Shown here in pieces: positions 42,928 to 52,548 of a stretch of DNA of 64,000 nucleotides. Each line of letters starts with the position of its first letter. Position 1 is the first letter of the stretch. Location: contig NZ_SWBP01000006.1 of assembly GCF_005116455.1 (NCBI RefSeq), positions 1 through 64,000 on the forward strand, in the 5' to 3' direction. The translations under genes and the position numbers were made by a program. The stretch comes from Pedobacter cryophilus (GTDB lineage Bacteria > Bacteroidota > Bacteroidia > Sphingobacteriales > Sphingobacteriaceae). Below the pieces are notes generated by a model. That model was not told the origin of the DNA, made no database searches, and was given only the letters and a program-made list of their open reading frames with translations.

Positions 42928-44016
42928 ATGATTGAAAAAGACGTACTATCTAAATTAGATTACGCATACAAACTGCTTTTTATTACCGCATTAATTATAT
43001 TTATGCTGATTTGGGGTAGTGATATTTTTATACCTATGCTTATTGGCTGTTTTATAGCTTTTGCTTTAATGCCAGTAAATCAATGGCTAGAAAGAAAAAA
43101 AATACCCAGAATTTTAGCCATCCTCATCACATTATTTTCATTTATTGGCATCATTGGTTTATTTGGTTATTTGGTAAGTGTACAACTTACCGAGTTAATT
43201 AAAAATTTACCTGATTTAGAAACCAAGTTTGAAAAACTTGTACAAAACACACATACATTAATAGAAAATTACTTTGGTTTAAATATCAAAGAACAAGATT
43301 CTTTACTGCGTGATTCTTTTAAAAATGCAGGTTCTTATGCCAGTTCTATATTACTTTCTACTTCTGGTGTAATTGCTATAATTATTCAAATTCCTATTTA
43401 CGTTTTTTTGTTTTTACTGTATCGCAATAATTTTAAAAACATGTTATTGAGCTACTTTCCGGTAAAAAAGAAAGATGATAAAAATTGGATTCTGCAAATC
43501 AAAAAAGTGATTCAGGGTTATGTTTCTGGTCTTTTATTAATCATCATCATTGTGGCCTCACTTAATACCATTGGGCTATTTATGCTGGGTATTCCATACG
43601 CCATTTTTTTTGGTGTATTTTCTGCAATTCTTACTATTATTCCATTTATAGGAAATTTTATTGGTTGTGCCCTACCCCTGGTAATGGCTTTAATTACAAA
43701 AGACAGCGCATGGTATGCTGTGGGTGTAATTGGAGTTTATGTAGTGGTTCAGTTTTTAGAGGGAAATATCATCACCCCAAAAATAATGGGTAATAAAGTA
43801 AGTATTAACGCCCTTGCGGCAATTATTGCATTACTTATTGGTGGTAAAATTTTAGGAATTGCAGGCATGATTATCGCTATCCCAGCAATGGGAGTATTAA
43901 AGGTGCTATTAACTAACTCGCAGCAATTAAAACCATTTACCTTATTAATGGATGAAACTGACAGCAAATTTAATCCCGAAGAGGATGAAGTTTTAGAGGA
44001 AAATGGTAAAGACTAA
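42928..44016 (+). CDS. AI-2E family transporter (PerM/TqsA-like)
   Basis: 362 residues, with about eight predicted membrane segments in the typical layout: two at the N-terminus, a long soluble stretch (about 85-150), and the rest at the C-terminus. The family block GNFIGCALPLVMAL (about 250-263) and the FLEGNIITPKIMG motif (about 283-295) are present. Family members transport autoinducer-2 or other solutes and ions; the substrate here is unknown. It overlaps the next gene by 14 bases. Confidence 0.9.
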   Translation: MIEKDVLSKLDYAYKLLFITALIIFMLIWGSDIFIPMLIGCFIAFALMPVNQWLERKKIPRILAILITLFSFIGIIGLFGYLVSVQLTELIKNLPDLETKFEKLVQNTHTLIENYFGLNIKEQDSLLRDSFKNAGSYASSILLSTSGVIAIIIQIPIYVFLFLLYRNNFKNMLLSYFPVKKKDDKNWILQIKKVIQGYVSGLLLIIIIVASLNTIGLFMLGIPYAIFFGVFSAILTIIPFIGNFIGCALPLVMALITKDSAWYAVGVIGVYVVVQFLEGNIITPKIMGNKVSINALAAIIALLIGGKILGIAGMIIAIPAMGVLKVLLTNSQQLKPFTLLMDETDSKFNPEEDEVLEENGKD

Positions 44017-44911
44017 AGTTCTATTTGTAATTAACCAAAAGGCTGGGCAACAGTCTAACCTTAAGATTCATGAAATTATCATCAAACATGCAATAAAATA
44101 TGATTATGAGGTTGATTTTTATGAAATGGGAACAAATCACCATGCCTTAGAAATTAAAAAATCAATTGATTTATTTAAACCTGATATTGTAGGTGCTGTT
44201 GGTGGAGATGGAACCGTAAACTTGGTTTCCGGCATCATCCAAAAAACCAATATTTCTTTACTCATTATTCCCTACGGATCTGCCAATGGGATGGCAAAAG
44301 AGCTTCAAATTCCAGAGAATTTGCCGGCATGTTTAGATTTAATTATCAAGGGGAAAACCATTGAGATTGATTTATTGAAGGTAAACGAAGAAATATCTAT
44401 TCATTTAGCTGATGTAGGTTTAAATGCCAGTATCGTAAAACGATTTCAGCTTGATAAGAAAAGAGGATTATTAACCTACGGAAAACATTTATTTGCCGAA
44501 ATTTTCATCATAAAAAGAAAAAGATTTACAATTTTTTATGATGATCAAACAAAAAAAGTAAGTGCTGTTTCTTTAACTTTTGCTAATGCTACTATGTATG
44601 GCACTGGCGCCGTAATAAACCCTGATGGGAAGTTAAATGATGGTTTGTTTGAGATTTGTATTGTAAAACCTTTTCCTAAATATTTGGTGTTTAATATTGC
44701 TTATCAAATGTTTAGAAATAAACTTAAAACATCAAAATACTTTGAGGTAATTAAATGTACAAAAGCGAAGGTTATTTGTAAAAGAAGAACGTTATTACAA
44801 GTAGATGGTGAGGTTTTAGGAAAGGTAAAAGAAATTGAACTGACTTGTTTACCTAAAGTTTTAAAAGTGATTATTTTAGCCAATTTAAACCATCCAACCA
44901 TCGTAAACTAA
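44003..44911 (+). CDS. Diacylglycerol/lipid kinase-family protein (YegS/DagK-type)
   Basis: 302 residues. ATP-site motif GGDGT at residues 67-71 with NPD/NQKAG-like nucleotide loop at 11-15, and a GSANGMAKEL block near 94-103. This is the LCB5/YegS/DagK lipid-kinase fold. It probably phosphorylates diacylglycerol, ceramide-like or other lipids; Bacteroidota make sphingolipids, so a sphingoid base is possible but not shown. Overlaps the AI-2E gene by 14 bases and overlaps the convergent phosphoesterase gene by 27 bases. Confidence 0.9.
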   Translation: MVKTKVLFVINQKAGQQSNLKIHEIIIKHAIKYDYEVDFYEMGTNHHALEIKKSIDLFKPDIVGAVGGDGTVNLVSGIIQKTNISLLIIPYGSANGMAKELQIPENLPACLDLIIKGKTIEIDLLKVNEEISIHLADVGLNASIVKRFQLDKKRGLLTYGKHLFAEIFIIKRKRFTIFYDDQTKKVSAVSLTFANATMYGTGAVINPDGKLNDGLFEICIVKPFPKYLVFNIAYQMFRNKLKTSKYFEVIKCTKAKVICKRRTLLQVDGEVLGKVKEIELTCLPKVLKVIILANLNHPTIVN

Positions 44912-45931
44912 TTCACCCGCCTCATTTTTCTCATCTACAATAATAGCTTCAATTTCAACTTTTTTATTGGAGTAAAATTTAAGCTTAAAAAAACCTTTTG
45001 CCGAGATTCCAAAACGAGAATGCTTACTATCTAAAACATAAGTAGCTTTAGATGCTGCCCCACTAATCACATAATTTATTTGATATTTTTCTATAAATTG
45101 TAAGTTATGCTCATGCCCTGCTGCATATATTAAACCAGGATATTTTTTAAAAATCTGTTTTAAACGAGCCCTCAAAATCTTAAACCTTGGATGAGAAAGA
45201 TCTTCTTTGGCTCCAAAATATTTACGGTACAAAGGCAATAAAGAGCCTACTAATGGCAAAGGCAAATAAACATTTTTTTTATAAAGTGTAAACGGAAATA
45301 AATGATGTTTTAGCTTATAGCGCCCACCATGCAAAGAATAACTATAAATAGGATAATGCCCTAAAACTAATATTCTTTTAAACTGGTTTCGATGAAGAAT
45401 CTCTTCTAGCTGGATAAAAAAGTCTTCTTCATTTTCTATGTTACAACCTTCATTTTTTCCTAGAGGTTTATTTCCTTTTTGTATCCACCACTGTGTATTA
45501 ATGGCTACTATTACTAAATCATCACTTACATTAAATTCTTTAGGGCCGGGGCAACCATTTTCAGGCACAAAAATATCATCTTGTTTAAAAAGATCTTTTA
45601 AAAAATTTTGTTGTCTTAAAAAATAGGCTAAACCATCTTCTTTTCCTTTATTCCAATCATGATTACCCGAAATAAAAATCACTTTTCCTTTATAATCCTT
45701 TAAAGCTTCGTGATGTTTAATTAAAACAGTTTCTGCATCTTTTCTCAGCGGATCATCTTCTGATGGAAAACCTTTTGGATAAACATTATCACCCAAAAAA
45801 ATTACTGCTGATGCTTCGTCATGTGGCAAATGAACTTTCATTAATTCTAACAGCTCATCTGGTTTATTTCTTTTTACATTTCCAGAATCACCAATTAAAA
45901 GAACTTCATAAGTAAGTTTTTGTGTAGACAT
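44885..45931 (-). CDS. Metallophosphoesterase
   Basis: 348 residues, calcineurin-like fold. The five metal-binding blocks are visible: GDSG (14-17), GDNVY (47-51), GNHDW (89-93), GHYP (near residue 199) and GHEHN (near 274). No signal peptide is evident. A positive-charged loop and a YRKYFG stretch precede the fourth block. Substrate unknown; families close to purple acid phosphatase act on phosphoesters in many roles. Overlaps the 3' end of the lipid kinase gene by 27 bases on the other strand. Confidence 0.9.
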   Translation of the reverse strand: MSTQKLTYEVLLIGDSGNVKRNKPDELLELMKVHLPHDEASAVIFLGDNVYPKGFPSEDDPLRKDAETVLIKHHEALKDYKGKVIFISGNHDWNKGKEDGLAYFLRQQNFLKDLFKQDDIFVPENGCPGPKEFNVSDDLVIVAINTQWWIQKGNKPLGKNEGCNIENEEDFFIQLEEILHRNQFKRILVLGHYPIYSYSLHGGRYKLKHHLFPFTLYKKNVYLPLPLVGSLLPLYRKYFGAKEDLSHPRFKILRARLKQIFKKYPGLIYAAGHEHNLQFIEKYQINYVISGAASKATYVLDSKHSRFGISAKGFFKLKFYSNKKVEIEAIIVDEKNEAGELVYDGWMV

Positions 45932-46022
45932 ACTGCTTAAATTACAATAAAAATTTAAAAAAATTAAATTCTAACAGTAATTTAATAATGATTACTTATT
46001 TTCAGGATCTTAATTATACTGC

Positions 46023-46823
46023 ATGAAGAGATTTTACTTTCTAATCATATTTATTGTTTCTAATTTTCAACTTCAAGCACAAATAAATTACGGTCCCAGA
46101 ATAACAGCTATGGGCGGTGCTGGGGTTGCTTTACAGGATGTTTGGAGTGCTCAAAAAAATCAAGCTGGTATTGCAGGCTTAAAAAATCCAATAATTTCTG
46201 CTGGTTATGAAAACAGATTTGGCGTAAAAGAACTCAGTACACAATCGGCGGTATTTGCTATTCCTATTAAAAATTATGCGTTGGGAGCCTCATTTCAATC
46301 TTATGGAGTTGATGCTTATAATGAAGTAAAAACCGGGTTAAGTTTAGCTAAATCATTTGGACCTAAACTACTGGCTGCCATCAACTTAAATTATCATCAA
46401 TTAAAAATTGACAATTACGGAAATTCCCAAAGCTTTTCTGTAGAAGTGGGTTTACAGTACCAAGCATTTGAAAAACTTTGGTTAGGAACCCATATTGCCA
46501 ACCCCAATCAAAGTAAATATGGCGAACAAACAGAACAAATTATTCCTGCCCACATTCAATTTGGAGCCAGTTACCTGTTTTCTGATCAATTAACCATCAG
46601 TTCTGAAGTAGAAAAAGTGCTAGACAATCAAGCTGATTTTAAAGTTGGCTTAGAGTACAAAGTAGTGAAATTTGTAGCCCTTAGAGGTGGCATTTCTGTA
46701 AATCCATTTAAACAGTTTGCTGGTTTTGGCATCAATTACGAAAAATTAAATTTAGATTTTGCCATAGCATCTCATCCTGTTTTAGGTTACTCACCACAAA
46801 TAGCTATAGGGTATGAGTTTTAA
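46023..46823 (+). CDS. PorV/PorQ-like outer-membrane beta-barrel protein
   Basis: 266 residues with a Sec signal peptide (cleavage near LQAQ). The mature protein starts INYGPRITAMGGAGVALQD, close to PorV/PorQ and the FadL-type family, where AMGGAGVA is a recurrent start. It ends in a C-terminal aromatic strand (IAIGYEF), typical of barrels. In PorV-type proteins a role in type IX secretion is known, but porin or lipid-transport roles exist for others. First of three overlapping genes (46023-50934): the next one starts within its last codons. Confidence 0.85.
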   Translation: MKRFYFLIIFIVSNFQLQAQINYGPRITAMGGAGVALQDVWSAQKNQAGIAGLKNPIISAGYENRFGVKELSTQSAVFAIPIKNYALGASFQSYGVDAYNEVKTGLSLAKSFGPKLLAAINLNYHQLKIDNYGNSQSFSVEVGLQYQAFEKLWLGTHIANPNQSKYGEQTEQIIPAHIQFGASYLFSDQLTISSEVEKVLDNQADFKVGLEYKVVKFVALRGGISVNPFKQFAGFGINYEKLNLDFAIASHPVLGYSPQIAIGYEF

Positions 46824-48867
46824 GAAATCATTATTCTTATGTATTTGTTTTTTGATGCTTAGCTTCAACACAGTATATGCTCAGCAAACAAATGATCCTA
46901 TTATAGAATACATTATAGAATCTATTGTAGATAATCAAGCAGAAGATTTTGATTATACCGAATTGGTTGACCGGTTAAATTATTACAGAAGAAATAAAAT
47001 CAATTTAAATAAAACAAGTAGAGAACAATTACAAGAATTAGTTTTCTTAAACCCATTACAAATCAATGCTTTATTAAATCACATTACCATAAATGGAAAA
47101 TTAATTGATGAGTTAGAGTTACAAAGTATTGATGGTTTTAATTTAGAAACCATCAAAAATCTACTTTATTTTGCCGGGATAAATACCCCATCGGGCTTTG
47201 AGAATTTTTCTTTTAAAAACTTATTTAAAGAAGGAAGAAACGATATTTTAATAAGATACAACCGCTATTTAGAAGCTCAAAAAGGATATTCACCAGGTTC
47301 TACTTCCAGATACTTAGGGACTCCCGAAAGAGTTTTAACCCGTTACCGATTTGCTTACAGCAATAACATTCAGTTTTCACTAAACGTAGAGAAAGACCCT
47401 GGGGAAAAATATTGGAATAATACCAACAACCAAACCGGACCCGATTTTGTATCGGCTAGTTTATATATTAAAGATTTAAGGAAATTAAAAAAATTAGCCT
47501 TTGGCGATTATACCCTTCAATTTGGGCAAGGATTAACACTTTGGAGTGGATTAAGCTTTGGTAAAGGTGCTGATATTTTTACTGTTGCAAAACAAGATTT
47601 AGGTTTAAGAGCTTACACATCTGTAAATGAGTATTCCTATTTTAGAGGGGTAGCCACTCAAATTAATTTAGGCAAGTTTGACTTTACTCCTTTTGTGTCT
47701 TACATTAATTTAGATGCCGGTATTGCTTTAAATCCTATTACCAATGCCGAAGATATTTCATCGTTACAACAAAGTGGTTTACACCGCACAAACAGCGAAT
47801 TAAACAATAAAAACAGGATAGGTCAGTTTATTTTTGGTGGAAATTTGCAATACAATTACAAAAAACTATCTATTGGCTTAACAGCTTATCACTCTAAATA
47901 CAGTAAAAACTTTGCACCCGGAAATTCCCTGTATAACAAATTTGATTTCACCGGTAATTCTTTAAATAATGCGGGTATAAACTATAGCTACACCTTAAAA
48001 AACACTTATTTCTTTGGAGAGTTTGCACATAGCTTAAACTATGGTTTTGCTTATGTAAACGGTTTAATAAGTAGCTTATCGCCTGCGGTTTCTATGGTGT
48101 TATTTCATAGAAATTATCAAAAAGATTACTTTTCTTTTTACAACCAAGGAATTGGAGAAAGTAGCACTGCTGTTAACGAAAAAGGTTTTTTTGGAGGCTT
48201 ACAAATTAAACCAAGCAGAAAATTTGAACTTAATTTTTACACCGATCTTTTTAAATTTCCTTGGTTAAAATTTAGAGTAGATGCCCCATCAACAGGATAT
48301 GATGTATTTAGTCAGTTTACATTTGCCCCTAATAAAACAACAAAGTTTATTTTGAGGTATCAGTTTCAAAACAAACAACAAAATGCTGCCAATCAAATTT
48401 TTGTGAACACTTTAGAATTTGTAAAAAAATCTAACTACAGACTTGATGCCCAATACCAGATCAATAAAAATTTTAGTTTAAAAAACAGGTTAGAAATTGT
48501 TCAATATCATGAAGAAAACACCAATAATAGATTTGGATTTTTAGCTTATCAAGATATTAATTACAGCCCATTAAGTTCTAAACTATCTGGAAATATGCGT
48601 TTAGCCATGTTTGAAACGGATGGATTTGATACCCGAATTTATGCTTATGAAAATGATGTACTTTACGGATTTTCTATCCCTGGATTTCAAGAAAAAGGAA
48701 TAAGATTTTATACTAATGCTCGCTATAACCTAAAAAGAGGAGTTGATTTTTGGTTGAGATATAGCATTACCAAATACAATGACCAAACCACTGTAGGCTC
48801 TGGTTTAGATGAAATACAAGGCAACAGCCGATCAGAAATTAAGGCTCAAATTAGATTTCAATTTTAG
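46813..48867 (+). CDS. Helix-hairpin-helix domain protein with outer-membrane barrel
   Basis: 684 residues with a signal peptide (cleavage near VYAQ). The N-terminal ~50-120 residues hold a ComEA-like helix-hairpin-helix unit: INLNKTSREQLQELVFLNP (residues 59-77) followed by ITINGKLIDELELQ and then IDGFNLETIKNLL. This is the DNA-binding module of ComEA. The rest (about 140-684) is aromatic-rich alternating beta sequence ending KAQIRFQF, typical of an outer-membrane barrel. It overlaps the PorV-like gene by 11 bases and is followed without a gap by comEC, so all three may form one operon. A DNA-uptake role is inference. Confidence 0.83.
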   Translation: MSFKKSLFLCICFLMLSFNTVYAQQTNDPIIEYIIESIVDNQAEDFDYTELVDRLNYYRRNKINLNKTSREQLQELVFLNPLQINALLNHITINGKLIDELELQSIDGFNLETIKNLLYFAGINTPSGFENFSFKNLFKEGRNDILIRYNRYLEAQKGYSPGSTSRYLGTPERVLTRYRFAYSNNIQFSLNVEKDPGEKYWNNTNNQTGPDFVSASLYIKDLRKLKKLAFGDYTLQFGQGLTLWSGLSFGKGADIFTVAKQDLGLRAYTSVNEYSYFRGVATQINLGKFDFTPFVSYINLDAGIALNPITNAEDISSLQQSGLHRTNSELNNKNRIGQFIFGGNLQYNYKKLSIGLTAYHSKYSKNFAPGNSLYNKFDFTGNSLNNAGINYSYTLKNTYFFGEFAHSLNYGFAYVNGLISSLSPAVSMVLFHRNYQKDYFSFYNQGIGESSTAVNEKGFFGGLQIKPSRKFELNFYTDLFKFPWLKFRVDAPSTGYDVFSQFTFAPNKTTKFILRYQFQNKQQNAANQIFVNTLEFVKKSNYRLDAQYQINKNFSLKNRLEIVQYHEENTNNRFGFLAYQDINYSPLSSKLSGNMRLAMFETDGFDTRIYAYENDVLYGFSIPGFQEKGIRFYTNARYNLKRGVDFWLRYSITKYNDQTTVGSGLDEIQGNSRSEIKAQIRFQF

Positions 48868-50934
48868 ATGATTGCTTATTTTAAAACGGAGATTCCCTTT
48901 TTACGCTTAGCTTTGTTTTTTATTGCCGGCATTTCATTTTCTATAAGTTATAACCTAAGCCCAAATTTACTTTGGTTTTTACCCTGGGCTATTATTTTCT
49001 TAATTTTAGTTTATTTCAATATTACTTTTAAAAAAGATAAACTTTATTTAAACACTTATATACCAGGATTTTTGATCTACAGTTTAATGTTCCTCTCGGG
49101 AATTATTATTTGTAATCAACGTAAGGAAATAGAAAAAGAAAACCATTTCTCTAAACTCCCAGCACAAGAACTCATTGTTTATTTAACTGAGGAACCAAAA
49201 ATCAAAAATGATGTTGCCCGTTTTAATGTAGAAGTTAAAAACAATGTCACACAAAAAGGCATACAGAAAACATCAGGAAAGCTTCTTTTAGCTTTAAGAT
49301 TTGATACCACTCAAAACTTAAAGCTTCACTATGGAGATTTATTGCTCATTAAATCAAAATTCCAAGAAACAGAACCGGCTTACAATCCATCAGAGTTTGA
49401 CTATAAAAGATACCTCTCCTATCAACAGATTTACCACCAAAGTTTCATCAATCAAAAGCAAATTATCAAAATTGGAGAAAACGAAGGCAATCCTATAAAA
49501 GCTTTTGCACTAGCATATAGAGAAAAACAGGTAGAAAAATTCAAGAAATATTTGGAATATAAAGATGCTCAATCTGTAGCTTCTACCTTAATTTTAGGCT
49601 ACAGATCAGATTTAAGTCAGGATATTTTAAACGCTTATTCCAAAACAGGAACCATGCATGTACTTTCCGTTTCTGGAATGCATGTGGCTATTGTGGTGAT
49701 ATTATTAGGTTTTTTACTTCGCTTTATGGATAAAAATAAGAAAAGCCGAATTGCCAAAGCCATCATTATGATTAGCCTAATTTGGTTTTATGCTTTAATA
49801 TCTGGTTTAGATCCATCGGTAGAAAGAGCTGCCATTATGCTCACTTTTGTTTTAATAGCTAAAGCAAGATCTAAAAAAGTAAATATCTTTAATGTAATTG
49901 CTATTTCTGCTTTCATTTTATTGATTTATAATCCATTTAACCTAACCAATGTTGGTTTTCAGTTGTCTTTTATTGCCGTAGCAGGATTAATTTATCTACA
50001 ACCAAAAATTTATGCCCTTTACGAGCCTCAAAATAAAATTCTCCAATTTATTTGGGCTAGTATAGCGGTTTCCATAGCCGCACAATTGGCAACTACGCCT
50101 ATTAGTTTATACTATTTTCATCAATTCCCGCTCTATTTTATTGTAAGCAACCTATTTATCACCATACCGGCCGCCTTAATTATGTATGTTGGTTTGGCAT
50201 TTTTAATGACAAGTTGGTTAATTCCGCTAACAAAAGCATTAGGCATCGTTTTAAACGAATTGATAGATTTCACCAATAAAGGGCTTATTCAAATAGAGCA
50301 GGTTAAGTACGCCAGTATTTCTCAAATTTGGGTAAACTCCTTTGAAATTATCCTGTTTTATATCATATTAACTTTATTTTTAATAAGTTATAAGAAATTA
50401 CTCTATTTAAAATATGCTTTATTGCTTACTTTAATTTTTATTATTGATGTAGGTTATAAGCAATATCAACACATTCAACAAAAGCAAGTCATGTTTTTTA
50501 GCTTAAGAAAAAATACAGCTGTAGCTTTAATAAAAGGAAGAAGTGCCACCTTAATTACAGATTTAGACCCTAATGAATTTACCTATCTCTTCTCGGTGAA
50601 ACCCTATTTAGATAGTTGCCATGTGAGCTATATAGAATATGTAAATCCTCACCTAACAGAAGACGAAAAATTATTTAATTTTGAAGGTCGTCGACTTAAA
50701 ATAATCAATCATAAAAATAATATTTTTACCGCTTCAAAAGTTGATTGGTTGCTTTTAGGTGGAGATAAAATTTACAATGTAAATAGCATTTTAAAAAACA
50801 ATAAGGCTCATCATATTTTTATAGATGGCAAAAACAGAGATTTTGTAATAAAAGGCTTACAAAAACAATTGATTGATAAAAACACCAATACGCATGTGCT
50901 AAAAAGAGCGTATGCGGTAGAAATTAAACTATAA
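48868..50934 (+). CDS. comEC: ComEC/Rec2-family DNA uptake channel protein
   Basis: 688 residues, an inner-membrane protein. The N-terminal DUF4131-like part (residues ~40-185) precedes the Competence domain: TGTMHVLSVSGMHVAIVVIL near 261-280, SGLDPSVERAAIMLTFVLIA near 310-330, and ATTPISLYYFHQFPLYF near 409-425. Ten or more membrane segments. The C-terminal ~180 residues lack the metallo-beta-lactamase motif HxHxDH found in many ComEC proteins. It begins the base after the stop of the HhH-barrel gene, so it is likely co-translated. It should carry single-stranded DNA across the inner membrane. Confidence 0.92.
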   Translation: MIAYFKTEIPFLRLALFFIAGISFSISYNLSPNLLWFLPWAIIFLILVYFNITFKKDKLYLNTYIPGFLIYSLMFLSGIIICNQRKEIEKENHFSKLPAQELIVYLTEEPKIKNDVARFNVEVKNNVTQKGIQKTSGKLLLALRFDTTQNLKLHYGDLLLIKSKFQETEPAYNPSEFDYKRYLSYQQIYHQSFINQKQIIKIGENEGNPIKAFALAYREKQVEKFKKYLEYKDAQSVASTLILGYRSDLSQDILNAYSKTGTMHVLSVSGMHVAIVVILLGFLLRFMDKNKKSRIAKAIIMISLIWFYALISGLDPSVERAAIMLTFVLIAKARSKKVNIFNVIAISAFILLIYNPFNLTNVGFQLSFIAVAGLIYLQPKIYALYEPQNKILQFIWASIAVSIAAQLATTPISLYYFHQFPLYFIVSNLFITIPAALIMYVGLAFLMTSWLIPLTKALGIVLNELIDFTNKGLIQIEQVKYASISQIWVNSFEIILFYIILTLFLISYKKLLYLKYALLLTLIFIIDVGYKQYQHIQQKQVMFFSLRKNTAVALIKGRSATLITDLDPNEFTYLFSVKPYLDSCHVSYIEYVNPHLTEDEKLFNFEGRRLKIINHKNNIFTASKVDWLLLGGDKIYNVNSILKNNKAHHIFIDGKNRDFVIKGLQKQLIDKNTNTHVLKRAYAVEIKL

Positions 50935-50951
50935 ACTTATACTTAAGCCCA

Positions 50952-51722
50952 ATGCTGGTTGATTACCAAATTAATAACAGAGTTGCCTACATTATTTTAA
51001 ATCGTAGTGAAAAAAGGAACGCTTTAAACTCAGAAATTGTTGCCGAATTAAGCCATGCTTTTGAAAAAGCCGAGCATGATGAAAAAGTAAAAGTGATTAT
51101 CCTTAAAGCAAACGGAGAAGTTTTTAGTGCTGGCGCCGATTTAGATTACCTTAAAAAACTACAATCTAACTCGTTTGAAGAAAACCTTGCCGATTCTAAC
51201 CTTCTTAAAAGATTATTTGAGCAAATTTATGGGCAACCTAAAATTGTAATTGCACAAGTACAAGGACATGCTATTGCAGGAGGTTGTGGTTTGGCTTCTG
51301 TTTGCGATTTTATTTTTAGCACTCCAGCAGCAAAATTTGGTTATACCGAAGTAAAAATTGGATTTATTCCCGCCATTGTATCGCTATTTTTAATCAGAAG
51401 AATTGGAGAAGGAAAAGCCAAAGAATTACTATTTAGTGGTGATTTAATTGATGCAAATTATGCAAAACAAATAGGCTTGGTAAACTATTTGTGTAGTGAT
51501 GAAAACATAGAAGCAGAAGTTTTAGCTTACGCCGAAAAACTTTGTAAAACAACATCGGCTCAATCTATTGCGTTAACTAAACAATTATTAAATAATGTAC
51601 AGGATTTACCATTAACAGAAGCTTTAGAATTTGCAGCAGAAATGAACGCTCATGCTCGTTCTACCAATGATTGTAAAAATGGAATTAACGCATTTTTAAA
51701 CAAAAAGAAAATAGAATGGTAG
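50952..51722 (+). CDS. Enoyl-CoA hydratase/isomerase (crotonase)-family protein
   Basis: 256 residues. The crotonase oxyanion-hole region FSAGADLDYL (residues 58-67) and second site GGCGLASVCDF (110-120) are clear. One catalytic glutamate, E133 in KFGYTEVKIG, is kept, while the usual first glutamate (in GGGCELA-type motifs) is replaced by glycine (G113). So it may be an isomerase or a hydratase with altered chemistry, such as a methylglutaconyl-CoA hydratase; that name is a guess. Cytoplasmic. Follows comEC by 17 bases. Confidence 0.85.
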   Translation: MLVDYQINNRVAYIILNRSEKRNALNSEIVAELSHAFEKAEHDEKVKVIILKANGEVFSAGADLDYLKKLQSNSFEENLADSNLLKRLFEQIYGQPKIVIAQVQGHAIAGGCGLASVCDFIFSTPAAKFGYTEVKIGFIPAIVSLFLIRRIGEGKAKELLFSGDLIDANYAKQIGLVNYLCSDENIEAEVLAYAEKLCKTTSAQSIALTKQLLNNVQDLPLTEALEFAAEMNAHARSTNDCKNGINAFLNKKKIEW

Positions 51723-51786
51723 AATTACCTGTAACTTTTTCAAAGAACAAATATCTAATTAACATCAAAAAATAAACAAACAAAAC

Positions 51787-52467
51787 ATGACTAAAAACTT
51801 AAAAATGGGTCTTATTGCATTCATTTGCTTAGGATCTTCTTTTGCTGCCAACGCACAAAAAACAATTAAAGAAGGCTCTATCACTTATAGCGTAGTATAT
51901 GATTTACCACCAGACCAACAAGCTATGGTAGCCATGTTACCTACAGAATATAAAGTAAGTTTTAAAGGCGACATGAGCATATTTAAAATGGATATGGGCA
52001 TGTTTGCTACACAGGTAGTTTATAACGACGCCACCAAAGAAAGCTTAAGCTTAACTGATGTACCTATGCAAAACAAAAAAGTTGCAGTAAAAATGAATAA
52101 AGAGCAGGGCGAAAAAATGCAGGAAATGCAATACGGTGAAAAAGATTTAGAAGTAAAAGCAACTACAGAAACCAAACTAATTGCAGGGTACAATTGCACT
52201 AAATACACCATTAACGATAAAATTTCTAACGAGCTATCTGAAGTTTGGGCTACTACCGATTTAAAAGTGCCTGCAAATTCATTAACCTCAACTTTTAAAG
52301 GTATTGTTGGTGTACCTGTACAATTTAGTACTAATGCCCGTGGTTTAAAATCTAAAATGACCTTAAAAGAAGTGAAAGAAGAAACTGTAGCGGAAATTAA
52401 TATGACAGTTCCTTCAGATTATGAAACCCTAACATTTGATGAACTAATGAAACAAATGGGAGGCTAA
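51787..52467 (+). CDS. DUF4412-type exported protein
   Basis: 226 residues with a Sec signal peptide (cleavage near ANAQ at about residue 23). The mature part is a beta-rich domain beginning TIKEGSITYSVVYD; the block ETKLIAGYNCTKYTI near residue 130 is characteristic of the DUF4412/GLPGLI-type families of Bacteroidota. Many members are small secreted or periplasmic proteins of unknown role. A hairpin (52492-52548) directly follows and includes the start of the next gene. Confidence 0.8.
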   Translation: MTKNLKMGLIAFICLGSSFAANAQKTIKEGSITYSVVYDLPPDQQAMVAMLPTEYKVSFKGDMSIFKMDMGMFATQVVYNDATKESLSLTDVPMQNKKVAVKMNKEQGEKMQEMQYGEKDLEVKATTETKLIAGYNCTKYTINDKISNELSEVWATTDLKVPANSLTSTFKGIVGVPVQFSTNARGLKSKMTLKEVKEETVAEINMTVPSDYETLTFDELMKQMGG

Positions 52468-52491
52468 TCCTTTCAATTGTCATTTTATTTC

Positions 52492-52548
52492 AAAGGCTTT
52501 TAAGCTGTTTGTAAGTTTTTATAACTTGCACCATGCTTAAAAGCCTTT
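52492..52548 (+). promoter_or_regulatory. Hairpin spanning the LTA-synthase-like start codon
   Basis: Perfect 14-bp inverted repeat AAAGGCTTTTAAGC / GCTTAAAAGCCTTT (52492-52505 / 52535-52548) with an inner 7-bp stem GTAAGTT / AACTTGC (52511-52517 / 52523-52529). The G of the ATG at 52533-52535 is in the right arm, and T-rich sequence follows. It could end the upstream transcript, hide the start of the next gene, or both. Confidence 0.75.
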
